From: Macrostomum hystrix | Lineage: Eukaryota > Platyhelminthes > Macrostomidae | Length of the DNA: 64,000 nucleotides | Assembly: GCA_950097015.1 (NCBI GenBank) | Contig: CATNEN010000039.1 | Span: forward strand, 8,882,501-8,946,500 | Direction of reading: 5' to 3' | Part shown: piece after piece, positions 10,799 to 21,991 of the stretch | How the letters are laid out: the number at the start of each line of letters is the position of its first letter | How positions within the stretch are numbered: position 1 is the first letter of the stretch | Translations under genes and position numbers: made by a program | Notes under the pieces: generated by a model | Told to the model about the DNA's origin: nothing | Seen by the model: the letters and a program-made list of their open reading frames with translations, nothing else | Database searches by the model: none

Positions 10799-13700
10799 TT
10801 AGTTATCAGGCAGCACCTGGCCGTGAACCGTTAGTCGCTGATGAAAAGGTGGAGCTGGGCAGGTCAGGAGTTCGAATCCGACAGACTCGGGTGCGACCGA
10901 TTTGTTGAGCAAGGCTTCGTTCTCGGCCGGCTTATCCTGGTCGACGAATCGATCAGCGGCGGCGGCGGCGGCCAGCCAGTTGTCATCGTCCGCTTCCAGG
11001 CCCAAGCCGAGCACCTCCACCAGATCAACGGGCTGGAGAGCAGCAGGATCTGCCTCTGTTGGCAGCAGCACAGCTTCAGCAGGTCGCGATGAGTGGCAGC
11101 AGTCCAGACAGGCGGCATCTACAGGATGAGCTTCGGTGTTGAAAACGTGCGCGCCAGACCACACGCGGCACGGACCGCGCGGTGTTTGCACAAGGTCGCC
11201 GCCTGATGCGGACGGCTGCGAGTGAAGAAAATGACCCGGGTGGAACAGCAGGTACAGGTACTTGATAGTCTCGGCGAGGAAGAATGATTCCATGCGGTCC
11301 TCAAGACTGTGGTGCAGTACGTTGCTGATCTGTGAGAAATCAAACCAGGTAAGAGATACACTGCCTACTCATAGTAGCAGATGATACCCGACACTGCCTA
11401 CTCACAGTAGCAGATGATACCCGACACTGCCTACTCACAGTAGCAGATGATACCCGACACTGCCTACTCACAGTAGCAGATGATACCCGACACTGCCTAC
11501 TCACAGTAGCTGATGATACCCGACACTGCCTACTCACAGTAGCAGATGATACCCGACACTGCCTACTCACAGTAGCAGATGATACCCGACACTGCCTACT
11601 CACAGTAGCAGATGATACCCGACACTGCCTACTCAAAGTAGCAGATGATACCCGACACTGCCTACTCACAGTAGCAGATGATACCCGACACTGCCTACTC
11701 ACAGTAGCTGATGATACCCGACTCTGCCTACTCACAGTAGCTGATGATACCCGACACTGCCTACTCACAGTAGCTGATGATACTCGACACTGCCTACTCA
11801 TAGTAGCAGATGATACCCGACACTGCCTACTCACAGTAGCAGATGATACCCGACACTGCCTACTCGCAGTAGCTGATGATACCCGACACTGCCTACTCAC
11901 AGTAGCTGATGATACCCGACTCTGCCTACTCACAGTAGCTGATGATACCCGACTCTGCCTACTCACAGTAGCTGATGATACCCGACACTGCCTACTCGCA
12001 GTAGCTGATGATACCCGACACTGCCTACTCACAGTAGCTGATGATACCCGACTCTGCCTACTCACAGTAGCTGATGATACCCGACACTGCCTACTCACAG
12101 TAGCTGATGATACCCGACACTGCCTACTCACAGTAGCTGATGATACCCGACACTGCCTACTCACAGTAGCTGATGATACCCGACATTGCCTACAGGTCTG
12201 ATACATAATACAATAAGGTATAATCCTAAACCATCACTGATGAAACTCACAGTGGCAAAGCCGCATTCAGTCTTGGTGGTGTGCTCAATGGAGTGCATCA
12301 CATCGACGCCCATCTGCAGCACTGCTGGATCACCGGTCGCTCTGTGCAGATAATAGATGCTTTCTATCAGCTCGGGCCGCAATGGATACGCCTCGCGACC
12401 TTGCACCGGCTGTGATTTTGGCACGCTGTAGAACTCAGGAAGGGCGCCGTGGGCTTTCCACACCTTTTCGCCAAGGGTGATTGAGGTTAAATGATCGTTA
12501 TGCAAAATACGAGAATGTTAAAACGCAGCTGGTGGGCATTGACAATTCGACAGTGGTGAGATGACAAAGGGAAGAGATAACACAAGGGAGAGATATGACA
12601 CGGAAGAGATGAGACAGGGAAGAGATGAGACAGGAGAGATGAGACGGGGGACAGATGAGACAGGAAGAATAGACAGGGGCCAGATGAGACAGGGGACAGA
12701 TGAGACAGGAAGAATAGACAGGGGCCAGATGAGACGGGACAGATGAGACAGGGAAGAGATGAGACAGGGGACAGATTAGACAGGGAAGAATAGACAGGGG
12801 ACAGATGAGACAGGGAAGAGATGAGACAGAGGAGATGTGAGACTGCGAGAAATGAGATAAGGAGAGATAAGACACGGGTGTTTCATGTCACATGAGACAT
12901 GGAGGAGATTAAAGTTGAAAGGCAGCTCACCTGGTGATAATTGTGAAGAGTTCTCAAAGCCTGATCAGTGTCACCAACAAGGCTGAGAACGCCAGGCCAG
13001 AAAGCGTCGAGACTCTGAAAGACCGGACTAGTGAGGTGGCCCTTATCCATGTGCACCCAGAAGTACCAATCGTCCATGCGAACATGCTTATTATAGGCCT
13101 CTTTGTAGCCTGCGGTGCGATTGTGGGGATTGAACAGTCTGCCTGCAGCCTGAGCCACCAAGAGCCACGGACCCAAAATGGCAATAATATCTCACCATTA
13201 AACATTTGGACCAGCTCAGGCCGCTGGAGCAGTACTCCAGCTTTGACCAGATATTCAAAATAAGAATCAACAGCGCTGCCGATTCCGGCGTCCAGAGCTG
13301 TCCAACGGCCGCGCTGAACATCCACGTGGTTGCCAACGAGGCCAAGCGGACTGCGTAGCGCGTGCAACGCCTTTACTGCGCCAAGAGCCGCAGCTTCAAA
13401 TGCCGGATCGCCGGTAAGCCGGCTGAGAGCGCCAAATTCGACCAGCAGGGTACCGATGCAGGCGGTGCATGCGATGGGGGTCTCGCCCGGCGGTACACCT
13501 GCGAGCGGAATTGATTGGCTGACACTGATTTTTCTTCTTTCTGATACGATTCCTGCTGCAATTCTTAACATTCTTTCTGATACGATTCCTGCTGCAATTC
13601 TTAACATTCTTTCTGATACGATTCCTGCTGCGATTCTTAACATTCTTTCTGATACGAATCATGCTGTGATTCTTAACATTTTTCCTGGTACAATTCTAAA

Positions 13701-14334
13701 TTTAATGCCTGCAACCTATTCAAAGAGGTTCCAATTGTCTTTTGGAGCGAACTGAGAAAAAAAACCGACCGTGCAACAAGTTGACAGTGCCGTAGGGCAT
13801 GCCAGTGGCGGTGTCGAATGCGGGCAGCAGTCGTCGCGCGAATCTCTCAGCCATGGTCAGCAGAGGCCCGCTGCAGGGCCAGCCGTCGCCGCTATCGTAG
13901 CCGGCCCGGTGACTGAGCAGGTGTGCAGACAGTAAGCCGCCAACAATACGAATATTGGTCTCAAACACGGAGACATTCACATTAGCTAGCGGGTCCAATT
14001 GGCCCAGAAGCAGATCAGCGGCGCGTCGGAATTCGCTATAATTGCCTAGCAGAACCAGAGTATCCAGTGCGTCAACTAGCGTTAGAGAGTAGGCGCCCCA
14101 CGTGTCAGCGCCTGTACAGCTCAGAGGTCTTAGTTCGTCTCTGGGGAAAGCGTGCCGCATGTAGCCGTCGTAGGCGTGGTAGAACATCGCCTTGACTCTC
14201 TGTCTGGTATGGTATTGGTTGGCATTGGTTGGAGCATGGAGCCCTAATCTGTCCAGAGTAAATTTAGGACAGGCTTTCAGCCTTTTCTGGTCCCGACAAT
14301 GAGGATTTATCAGTTGTCTTTCCAGTTTCTGCAT
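10799..14334 (-). CDS. EDEM2: EDEM2-type GH47 alpha-mannosidase-like protein (5 exons)
   Basis: Minus-strand exons are 14334-13770, 13498-13196, 13142-12931, 12463-12251 and 11329-10799, total 1824 nt, 607 codons plus stop. Joints reproduce the family sequence: [50 protein letters not shown], then [19 protein letters not shown]47 hallmarks are [31 protein letters not shown] (general acid region), [27 protein letters not shown], and NTEAHP near the calcium site. EDEM2 acts in the ER, trimming mannose from misfolded glycoproteins for ERAD. Human EDEM2 is 578 aa and the C-termini align (LLTCPAPPF..., GQVLPDN). The 5' end is uncertain. No signal peptide precedes the GH47 domain, so a first exon may lie upstream, with acceptor GAATGCAG at about 14330 or CTCTGGACAG within the first exon. 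Introns 1, 3 and 4 hold different minisatellites. Confidence 0.92.
11362..12195. repeat. 33-bp minisatellite in EDEM2 intron 4
   Basis: About 25 copies of CTACTCACAGTAGCTGATGA plus TACCCGACACTGC. In the EDEM2 sense each good unit reads CTACTGTGAGTAG, sharing ACTGTGAGT with the genuine exon-4 donor at 12250. Two main variants (GTAGCA and GTAGCT) partition the array: GTAGCA mostly on the low-coordinate side, GTAGCT on the exon-4 side. Confidence 0.95.
12560..12840. repeat. Degenerate GA-rich minisatellite in EDEM2 intron 3
   Basis: Irregular copies of GATGAGACAGGGAAGA and GATGAGACAGGGGACA. On the transcribed strand this is a long pyrimidine-rich tract directly upstream of the exon-4 acceptor region. 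Confidence 0.85.
13540..13690. repeat. 36-bp tandem repeat in EDEM2 intron 1
   Basis: Four copies of CTTTCTGATACGATTCCTGC plus TGCAATTCTTAACATT, the last ones diverged. Confidence 0.9.
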
Positions 14335-14404
14335 TCAGAGCTCTATAATGCTAAGCAATTCCTTAAGCAATACACTTATTTCCCTAGTGTTTGAGCAGAA
14401 ATTT

Positions 14405-14500
14405 GAGTCCGTGTAGCTGCCTCCATAGTCCATGGACTGAGCAGCTGTACAAAGAATTGTGGAAGTGCTGAGCAAAAGCTGCGGCTGTTGCTACTGACTG
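14405..14500. repeat. Dispersed repeat with TCCATGGACTGA core (copy 3)
   Basis: GTCCATGGACTGAGCAGCTG followed by TACAAAGAATTGTGGAAGTG and GAGCAAAAGCTGCGGCTGTT, closely matching the other copies. Confidence 0.65.
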
Positions 14501-14839
14501 TATATTTGTATATCTGGCCTAACTAAATTAGGTGTAATTTCAATTTTAGATTACTTTAGGCTATTATTAGGCTAGCTACTACTGGATTGGCCAATAGCAG
14601 AAGGTATGGCATAGATGTGAAATCGCATTGTTAAAAAATATCGACGACCAGTAGCTGTTCAGTGGATTGTGAAAACAATGCTGAATTTAGATTAATTATG
14701 AGTTTTTTGTATATAGCTACTAATGCTGACACCACCAAAGAAACCAGCAGCTTAAGAATGCCGATGTAGCAACTGTGTACAATAATTAGCAACAATTAGT
14801 AATAAAGTTGATATTCCACTATACAATATAAGTCCTTAC

Positions 14840-14926
14840 CTGAGTAACACAAAGTCATGTTTTGGCAATGACTTTGCACCCCTAAATTCATCAAGAAGCT
14901 CAATGGTTGCTCCAAGTCTTTGTGAC
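14840..14926 (-). CDS. Candidate internal exon of an unassigned minus-strand gene
   Basis: Bounded by TTAATTGTAG on the 5' side and TTACTCAG|GTAAGG on the 3' side, phase 1 in and phase 1 out. It encodes HKDLEQPLSFLMNLGVQSHC and QNMTLCYS, with an N-glycosylation sequon and two cysteines. It cannot join EDEM2 in frame. A downstream acceptor TTGTACACAG at about 14776 would add a short phase-compatible C-terminus (ATSAFLSCWFLWWCQH, stop). No family recognised. Confidence 0.4.
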
Positions 14927-15444
14927 CTACAATTAAAAAATATAATAGAGCATAATTATTAATAATATTGCACAAAAAGATTACCATTAGCAATTAAGTA
15001 ATAATTAATTAAAATATATTGTAATTACAATTTTTTGCATTTAGATAAAAAATTGGTACAATACTAACTGCAAAGACAGTTAAATATGTTTTAACATTAT
15101 GGAAGGCAAATCTTTCTTAACAGGGCATACTTAGACTGATCATATTTGTTATTAATTATATTAATAACAACTCGAGTTGTTTGTCGAACTAGTAAAATAG
15201 GCAAGAGCAGAAAAAAAGAACTAGAGGGATGACAGATCGTGAACCGTCCATTCCCACAGAGCCAACAATAGAGCAGCAGTGGCCCTCGGGACTGAGACGA
15301 GAGGAGACCAGAAAAACTGTTGCAAGTTAAGAATGGCTTTTGGAGGCAGTGAGTAGCTGCAATCTTGCGGCTTTCGCTATAGCCCTAAAGATTTAATACA
15401 AGTCAAACTTAGCACACTTAAGAGTCAATGAACATGTGAAATAC

Positions 15445-15551
15445 CCGAGGAGTGGGTGGCTCTGGCAGCTCCGCCCTGAACACATAAGCTCCATATGCAT
15501 TAGCAACTGCATGCAAGCCCTGATCCATGACATAGACACCCCTGCACTTGC
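15445..15551 (-). CDS. Candidate internal exon of an unassigned minus-strand gene
   Basis: Acceptor TTTTTAATTTAG, donor CGG|GTATTT, phase 1 in, phase 0 out. It encodes KCRGVYVMDQGLHAVANAYG, AYVFRAELPEPPTPR. The composition looks strongly protein-like against the AT-rich surroundings. The following open stretch starting at 15384 (acceptor AAATCTTTAG, phase 0, GYSESRKIAATHCLQKPF) is compatible as the next exon. Family not recognised. Confidence 0.45.
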
Positions 15552-16134
15552 CTAAATTAAAAAGAAAACAAATAGACAATTGAATTTTCGGTCAGGCCTA
15601 TGAATGCTCATTTTCGCATATTTTATAAATCTGTTCCCCTTGGCCTTGCTTAAGCATCCCCATTCTCATTCCCCCACTGCCATCACAATGCCTTCTCTCT
15701 TCCATACACTAAATATGCCTGGTCTTCAAGTTGGTATTATTATTTATGATGCCCTGGCTGCAAAATTGAAAATACAAATAAATATTTGTTGCATGGAGAA
15801 GGGTACATTGAACAAGCTGTAGCATCAGCGGGGGCTATTTCACAAATAATAGACACTATGGAGCAAATTCTTAGAGTATGCAATATCCAATGCATAAATG
15901 CTAATAAGAGCCTGAATTAATAATTAAAGATAATGTAATCAGCATTTGTCAAAGTAAAAACTCGCCAGTGGACTGAAAGCGAAAGTAGACTGTTGCACTT
16001 AGCAACAGTCACACCACCAGTGCAGCGGGCAGGAGTACATTTTGTTTAACCATGCAGCTGCATTCAAATATATGTGTGCATCTTCAATTCTGCAAAGTCA
16101 CTTACTCGCTTGCACTGCATTGTTTACTTGGAAA

Positions 16135-16440
16135 AGACAAGTAATAGAGGATGCGAATCACAGATAATAGAGGATGTGAAATAAAAAAGTGAGAAGAGGC
16201 TGAAGGAAGATGTGGAAGGATGAGGGAGAGATGCAGAAAGATGAGGGAGGAGATGCAGAAGGATAAAGGGGAAGAGATGGAAGGCAAAGGGGTATTAAGC
16301 TAAAGGATAAAGTGGAAAAGGCAAAAGGAAAAAGGGGACGAGGTGAAAGGGAAAAGAGGAATAAGCAGAAAGCAGAAAGATAAAGGGGAAGAGGTTAAAG
16401 GATGAGGCTGAAGAGGTGGAAGGATAAGGGAGAATATGTA
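16135..16440. repeat. Purine-rich degenerate tandem repeat
   Basis: Loose repeats of GATGAGGGAGAGATGCAGAA, AAAGGGGAAGAGGTGAAAGG and relatives, almost all purine on the plus strand. Confidence 0.75.
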
Positions 16441-16810
16441 TGGTTGCAGTATAGAGGCCAGTGAGAAATTTATGAATGTTTCAAAGCCAAAAGTCAGTTA
16501 CAACCACCTTAATGATGTCTGAACGAACAAATATTGAGTGCTATAGATCAAGTTAATAGACTCAATTGAGTACTAAACAAGCAGCTGCAGAGTTGCAAGC
16601 AGAAAAAGCGGAGATTCACCAAGAGCCTTCGGGACTTTTGTTGGTAATTATATAATTTTTATTGAAAGATGATTAAATATGAAATGGTTTTTTTACTTTT
16701 GAATTTGACAGTGCTGTGTTGAATGAAAAAAGTTAGTGCACTGAGTCCTTGTAAAGTAAGCTTTCACAAACTGTGAGTTTTGTAAATTTTGTGTCAGTCT
16801 AATTGTCTAC

Positions 16811-16955
16811 TAAAAAATTCAAAGCAAGTTGCAAAGATTTCATGCATCAAGCTATTATAAAATAGCTTTCTAGAATTTAAATATCTACTTTGGTCTCCAA
16901 TTTTGATAAATAACCTCTGAATTTTCAAAGACTTGGAAAAGCAAAGAACATTTGA
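16811..16955 (-). CDS. Candidate exon of an unassigned minus-strand gene
   Basis: Acceptor CATTGTACAG at 16956, open frame SNVLCFSKSLKIQRLFIKIG, then FYNSLMHEIFATCFEFF. The donor A|GTAGAC is weak but would give phase 1, matching the exon at 15551. An 18-nt phase-0 exon (TFLDTQ, donor CAG|GTCAGC) just upstream at about 17008-17025 would also fit. Low confidence. Confidence 0.3.
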
Positions 16956-17754
16956 CTGTACAATGAGCAATGTAAAAAATTGACAAAGACCCATATGCTG
17001 ACCTGAGTATCTAAAAAAGTCTGCACATCATCAAGGAGGTAGGAAATGACTTATTTTGGCTTTAAAATTTTATAAAATTCTCACTAGCCTCAAATTGTGT
17101 AATCACAGCTCTTCCCCTCATCCTTCCAAATCTCTCCTTCAACCAGTTGGCATTGCATTGGGCGTATTAAAGTTATAAATAAGAAAACTAATGTGTCCCA
17201 ATACATCATGACTAGGTTTCACTACTGTAGGTAAGCAAAATAGAATTAATTGCAAAAGGTACAACAGCTTTGAAAAAAACAAAAAAAGAGGAGATAGCAT
17301 TTAGGGTATAGAACACAATTTTAAATCCCACAAATCTGCAAGTTTCAGAGTCAAAGAAGCACTGTATTCATACTTTAGGCTTGAAACAAAGTATAAATTT
17401 TTTGTGAGTTCTTTAATTTTTTAATTTTTCAACAAAAAACTACCTACTGGAATGAATGTCAAAAACCTGCAGATGTGCGACATGGGTATAAAAAATCTTA
17501 AAACTGCAACATGACATGGCGCCAAGGCATTGGGATGTAGCACCAAAAAATTCAGAACATGCTATAGACAGTTGGATACAAATTGTCAACTTCTTCTAAT
17601 GTGAAATAGGATTATAGTGTTTAAAAAGTGTTTTATTGCTTGGGCACTAATCATTTGCTCATAAAGTAATTGGATATATAAAGAATAAGTTTCATACTTT
17701 TCTATAATTTAATAAATTTAAACAATGAATATTGCTTAATAATATAAGCTTCTT

Positions 17755-18168
17755 AATAATATAATAATTGACACTAGACCCAAGGGCCAGTGCAGGTGTT
17801 GTGTGTCAGGCACACTAGCAGGTGGGGACTGCACACCTATTGTACTCCCGGCTCTCTCCGACACTGGTTGACAGCCGCATGTCAGCCATGGAATTTATTT
17901 TTCCAAACATATCGGCAGCATCAAAACCCCACAGAATTGCCGCACAGAACTGCTTTATTCCACGCCAGCCGGAATTATTATTACCCAACGAAATGTCGGT
18001 ACTCATTTGCAGCTGAGTAGACTGTGTGCACATCAGGGCAAAGCAGCTTGCCAAAGGCTGCACGAATAGTTCAAGACTAGGTCGGGAGTCGAACCCAGGA
18101 CCATCTGATCCAGAGTCCGACACCTTACTGACTGAGCTATCCGCCCTCAGTCAGTGAGCTATCCGCCC
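17755..18168 (-). mobile_element. Complete tRNA-derived SINE (family 2) with 12-bp target duplication
   Basis: Flanked by TATAAGCTTCTT at 17743-17754 and 18169-18180. On the minus strand it starts with a partly duplicated head (GGGCGGATAGCTCA twice), then GATAGCTCAGTCAGTAAGG (A box), GGACTCTGGATC resembling a tRNA-Gln(CTG) anticodon arm, and GGGTTCGACTCCC (B box). An unrelated body of about 300 bp follows, ending GGGTCTAGTGTCAATTATTA with an ATT-rich tail. The acceptor stem does not pair, so it is not a tRNA gene. Confidence 0.8.
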
Positions 18169-18269
18169 TATAAGCTTCTTGCAGTCAATGAATAAGTAAA
18201 TACTAATACTATATAAGAAAAGAGCCACATAACATTATGAATCTAAACAAAATTTAAGTAACAACTTAC

Positions 18270-18607
18270 ATTAGGACTGAGGATGATGAAGAGTTTTGTA
18301 TGTTTTGCTTATTATGATCCCAATCATTAAAATGATTCCAAGGATCTTTCATAAAGAGATTTAAATACCGACTTTGCAGAAATTCTGCTAAATAACTTGG
18401 AATACTCTTGCCACTAAAAGAGCTGTTTAAATTAAAATTTGAAAATAAGATGCTATTAACGAAATCAAGTCTTTGAAAATAATCTCTATATGAATCGGAT
18501 TTAATGGTTGTAGTTCTACAAAGTATAAACACTAGACCGAACACTACATAAAATATAAAATATATAAAGCAAGACCCAGGGCTACGCCCATCATTAGAAA
18601 AATGCAT
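18270..18607 (-). CDS. Candidate first exon: N-terminus of a type II membrane protein
   Basis: ATG at 18607-18605, 112 codons, donor CTAAT|GTAAGT (phase 2). The protein starts MHFSNDGRSPGSC, followed by a hydrophobic segment FIYFIFYVVFGLVFIL (about residues 14-29). The luminal part has Asn-linked sequons (NSS) and an aromatic stretch DPWNHFNDWDHN. Short cytosolic tail plus single membrane anchor is the layout of Golgi type II enzymes, but nothing here identifies one. I could not connect it in phase to the downstream candidate exons. Confidence 0.45.
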
Positions 18608-21600
18608 TCCTAGGACTTTATCTTAGAATTAAGGGAACTATTAACAATAATTCATAGAAAACCTACGGTCCTAGACCAAGAAGGACAATTTTTCAGCAGG
18701 TAGAAAATAATGATGCTGCAACCCTGGCCCATTCAAATCAGCCTCATTTTTTACTTTTTAAAGTTACAATCAACTTTTAAACGTAGGGTGAGCAAATTAA
18801 AAATACGTATGACGAAATTTATTATTAAATTAATAGCAATTAGTATAGAAAAATAGCAAAAAGGCTCAATTAAGCTTTTTTTGTTTAAACCAATACAATT
18901 AAAGTTTAAACTCATTATCGTAGTATGATTTTTTCAATGAATTCTATCAGCAAGCAACCGCTAATTTATAATTTGCTGTTCTACAGTACGTATTTAAGTG
19001 TTCTTTGTGTGATGAGTATTGAGTATTGAAAGTCTATAGTGTTAAGAAAGAAGTGCCCTTAATCGAGCAATTGCCATACAACGCATTGGCGTTAACATGT
19101 AACATATAAAACTAGTAAAGTAACGTAGACAGTAGGCCTAGTTATGCTTTTTAAAGCATGCCAATTGGCTAGATGACAAAGTGTCCTACCTTCCAAGTGG
19201 ATGACAAAGTTGTAAGATGACAAAGTGTCTAGGATCCTACTCAGATACTGCATACTGCTTAGTGAAATGAAATTGGCATTCTTTCAAATGAAGATCACTA
19301 AGTGAAGTGACTATTACAATAACAAAGGTTCTAAAGAATTGAAGATAAAATTTATAAAGCAACATTACACATGCTTTTCATAGAATAAATATTCAGGGTT
19401 AACATAGCATATGCATAGCATTCAATTTTGTTCTTTTTTTAGCACTTCATGTAGCCTATTTAACAATCCAGACCCCATTAATAGTTTTGGATGATAATCA
19501 TTTTTGGGACAGATTTCTAGGTGAAATAGCACTTATCTTTTGCAATTTATCAAAAGTAGGACCTTGTGTATCATTTCAGTTTTGAATCTCATTAGACAAT
19601 CATTTCACTAAGAAGTCTACCTTAACATCATCACATTCTAAAAAAAGAGTAGTATGCTAGGGTTATTTTATAATATTTAATAACCCACTGAATGCCACCA
19701 AAGTTGTCCTAGTGCTAATTATTATTAGCAACTTTAACTTTAGTAACTTTACTTTCACAATGTTGTTGTATTTCTTATTGTTAATATTCTACAAAAGTTG
19801 TTTTTATAGAGGTATTTGAATATCATATTGAAAGTAATTTTAATATTTTCTTAGAATTAATCTCTGTGAATGTATTTTATATATTTAAAATAATTTCTAG
19901 GTATTTAGTATTAGTTATTTTGTTATTCTGAGTATTGTATTTAATTATTCAGAGTATTGCATTTAGTTAGTCTAGGTAGGGTATTTACTTATTCTGGCCG
20001 ATTACTTTATCATATGTATATATTTCTGAGTATAGGCTTTCCAAAGAACGTTACCAATGATCTCAAGTGTACAGCAATACTTTCTACTTCTCTCTCTCTT
20101 GAATCTTTCTTAGTATTCATCTCTGTATAGTTTATTAAGAATGAAAGAACACAATTCTGAGTATTGTATATGAACTTTGTTTCAAACTGTGTTGAACAAG
20201 GTTACTTTTTCCCTCGGTTTTGCTCCTGTATTTATACTAACTTTATATTGCTTCAAACAAAATAATTACAGCACATTTAAACAAACTATTTTCATATTAA
20301 AACAAACTGTATACGAAAAAGTCGCGGAATTTCAATTTTATTATATTTGGTCTGTATCAGTAGCACCCCCTAACTTTAAAAGATAATCATTTTCAAGTTT
20401 TTAATGGTATTGGTTCATGCAAATGATTGTCAAAAAAAATTGAATGCTCAATAATCTAATGTATAAAGCTTTTAAGCAAGCCATGGCTCAAACATAATTT
20501 GCTTGATAAAAGTTTACATAATTTTTTTAGCTTGTTTGCTTATATTTTCAGACCAGGGTCATTTCAATTTAAAAGTTGAATTAAATGAATGCCTTCCAAA
20601 ACTAATAAAATTCAAGCATATAAATGTCAATTAAACTATTTTAAATTATGTGCCATTGTTCTGTTTGATCATCTGATTGTTTGATCTGATGTATGATTAA
20701 GAACTGTGATTTTTTTAAGATTACAGACAAATTTCAAAGATGATCATCAATCAAAACTAGTGTATTATGATCCAAAAATGTCATGAACAAACATTCGCAA
20801 TGCCTGGCCAAACCTAGTTGATAGACAGGGTAAAATGAGGGCCAAGCAAAGTAAGTTGCTAAAATCAAATGACCAGAGGCAAAAAATCTAAAGGGGAACC
20901 AAGGGACAGAAGGAAAGAAGAAAGCACAAGGAAAAGAAAGAAAATAGAGAAAATATATAGAGAAGAAGAACAGAGATTACAATAATGTGAAAATTAAAAT
21001 AAAGAAATGTGTTTTAAGGTGTGAATAAATCAAAGAAACAAACTAAGTTTCAGATACTCGTACAAGAAAACTAATTTGTAGACAAAGAAAACAAACTCAC
21101 AGATTTAAGAATTGTCTTTGGTCCTCAAATGAGGGTGAAAATAACTGCAATTTATTTTTCTGTTTTCTGGAACCTTTTTTAGTTTACAACTTAGTTTTTT
21201 TTATTTTTTGTTATTTTGCAACCTGTCTTTTCTGTTATTCTTCTCTTATACTATAAGCTTTTTTTCTTTATTTTCTCTTTTACCATGATTTTCTTCTCCT
21301 CAACTACTCTCAGACTTTCTTCTATTTCACTCTGCTTTTCTTCTGTTTTTCACTGTCTTTCTTTTCTTCTCTTTTGGGGAAAACCAATTCACAGACAAGG
21401 GAATAAGTCATGAATGGGAGAAAGCAATATTTCAGAGAAAACACTGTAATAAATGATGAGAATAAATACTAATCCATAAAGTTTGCTAACTTAACTAACT
21501 TTAGTAGTAGTGATCTTATAATCACCTCTTAATTAATTAATTATTTATTTTTCCTGCACTTTCTTGACAATTTTAATGTTTAAAGAGAAGTCAATGGTGT

Positions 21601-21991
21601 TTTTAGAAAGTAGTACATATTTTGACCCTTAGGTTTTGTGTACAGCATAATTTTTAGACTATGCACATTTATAGTTTTATTCACTATTAATATCTTATTT
21701 AATAAAACACAATTTCAATATCCAGAATCACAAAACCAAAAATCGACTGAAGGAGCTATGTTTTATCTGCAATTATCCTCAAGTTAAAACTTAGCCATTC
21801 AATTTGTCATAAAATGTTCAGGATCTTAGTAAAACATCTTAAATGTTACAGGTTTATATATTTTTGTGAAGCTTATCTATAGGAATCCTCCATTTCACTT
21901 CTCGTGGCTAGTAAGACTGTCTGAATGCCAGCCAAGTCCCTTATACACCATAGAATAACTTCCTAGAGCATTTTGAATTGCAGTCGCCTCT
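18608..21991. other. AT-rich spacer upstream of zinc-finger gene
   Basis: Low-GC sequence with homopolymer and TTAGTATT-like runs. A purine-rich stretch (about 20870-20960) is followed by a pyrimidine-rich one (21225-21370). I see no splice-supported coding sequence. The promoter of the 21992 gene should lie at its right end. Confidence 0.5.

Noticed and set aside
11340-12206. 288-codon minus-strand open frame of [11 protein letters not shown] repeats
   Set aside because: It is the 33-bp minisatellite in EDEM2 intron 4; unit length divisible by three keeps frames open.
18060-18145. tRNA gene (minus strand, Gln-like anticodon)
   Set aside because: A and B boxes are present but acceptor stem does not pair and the element has SINE body, tail and target duplication.
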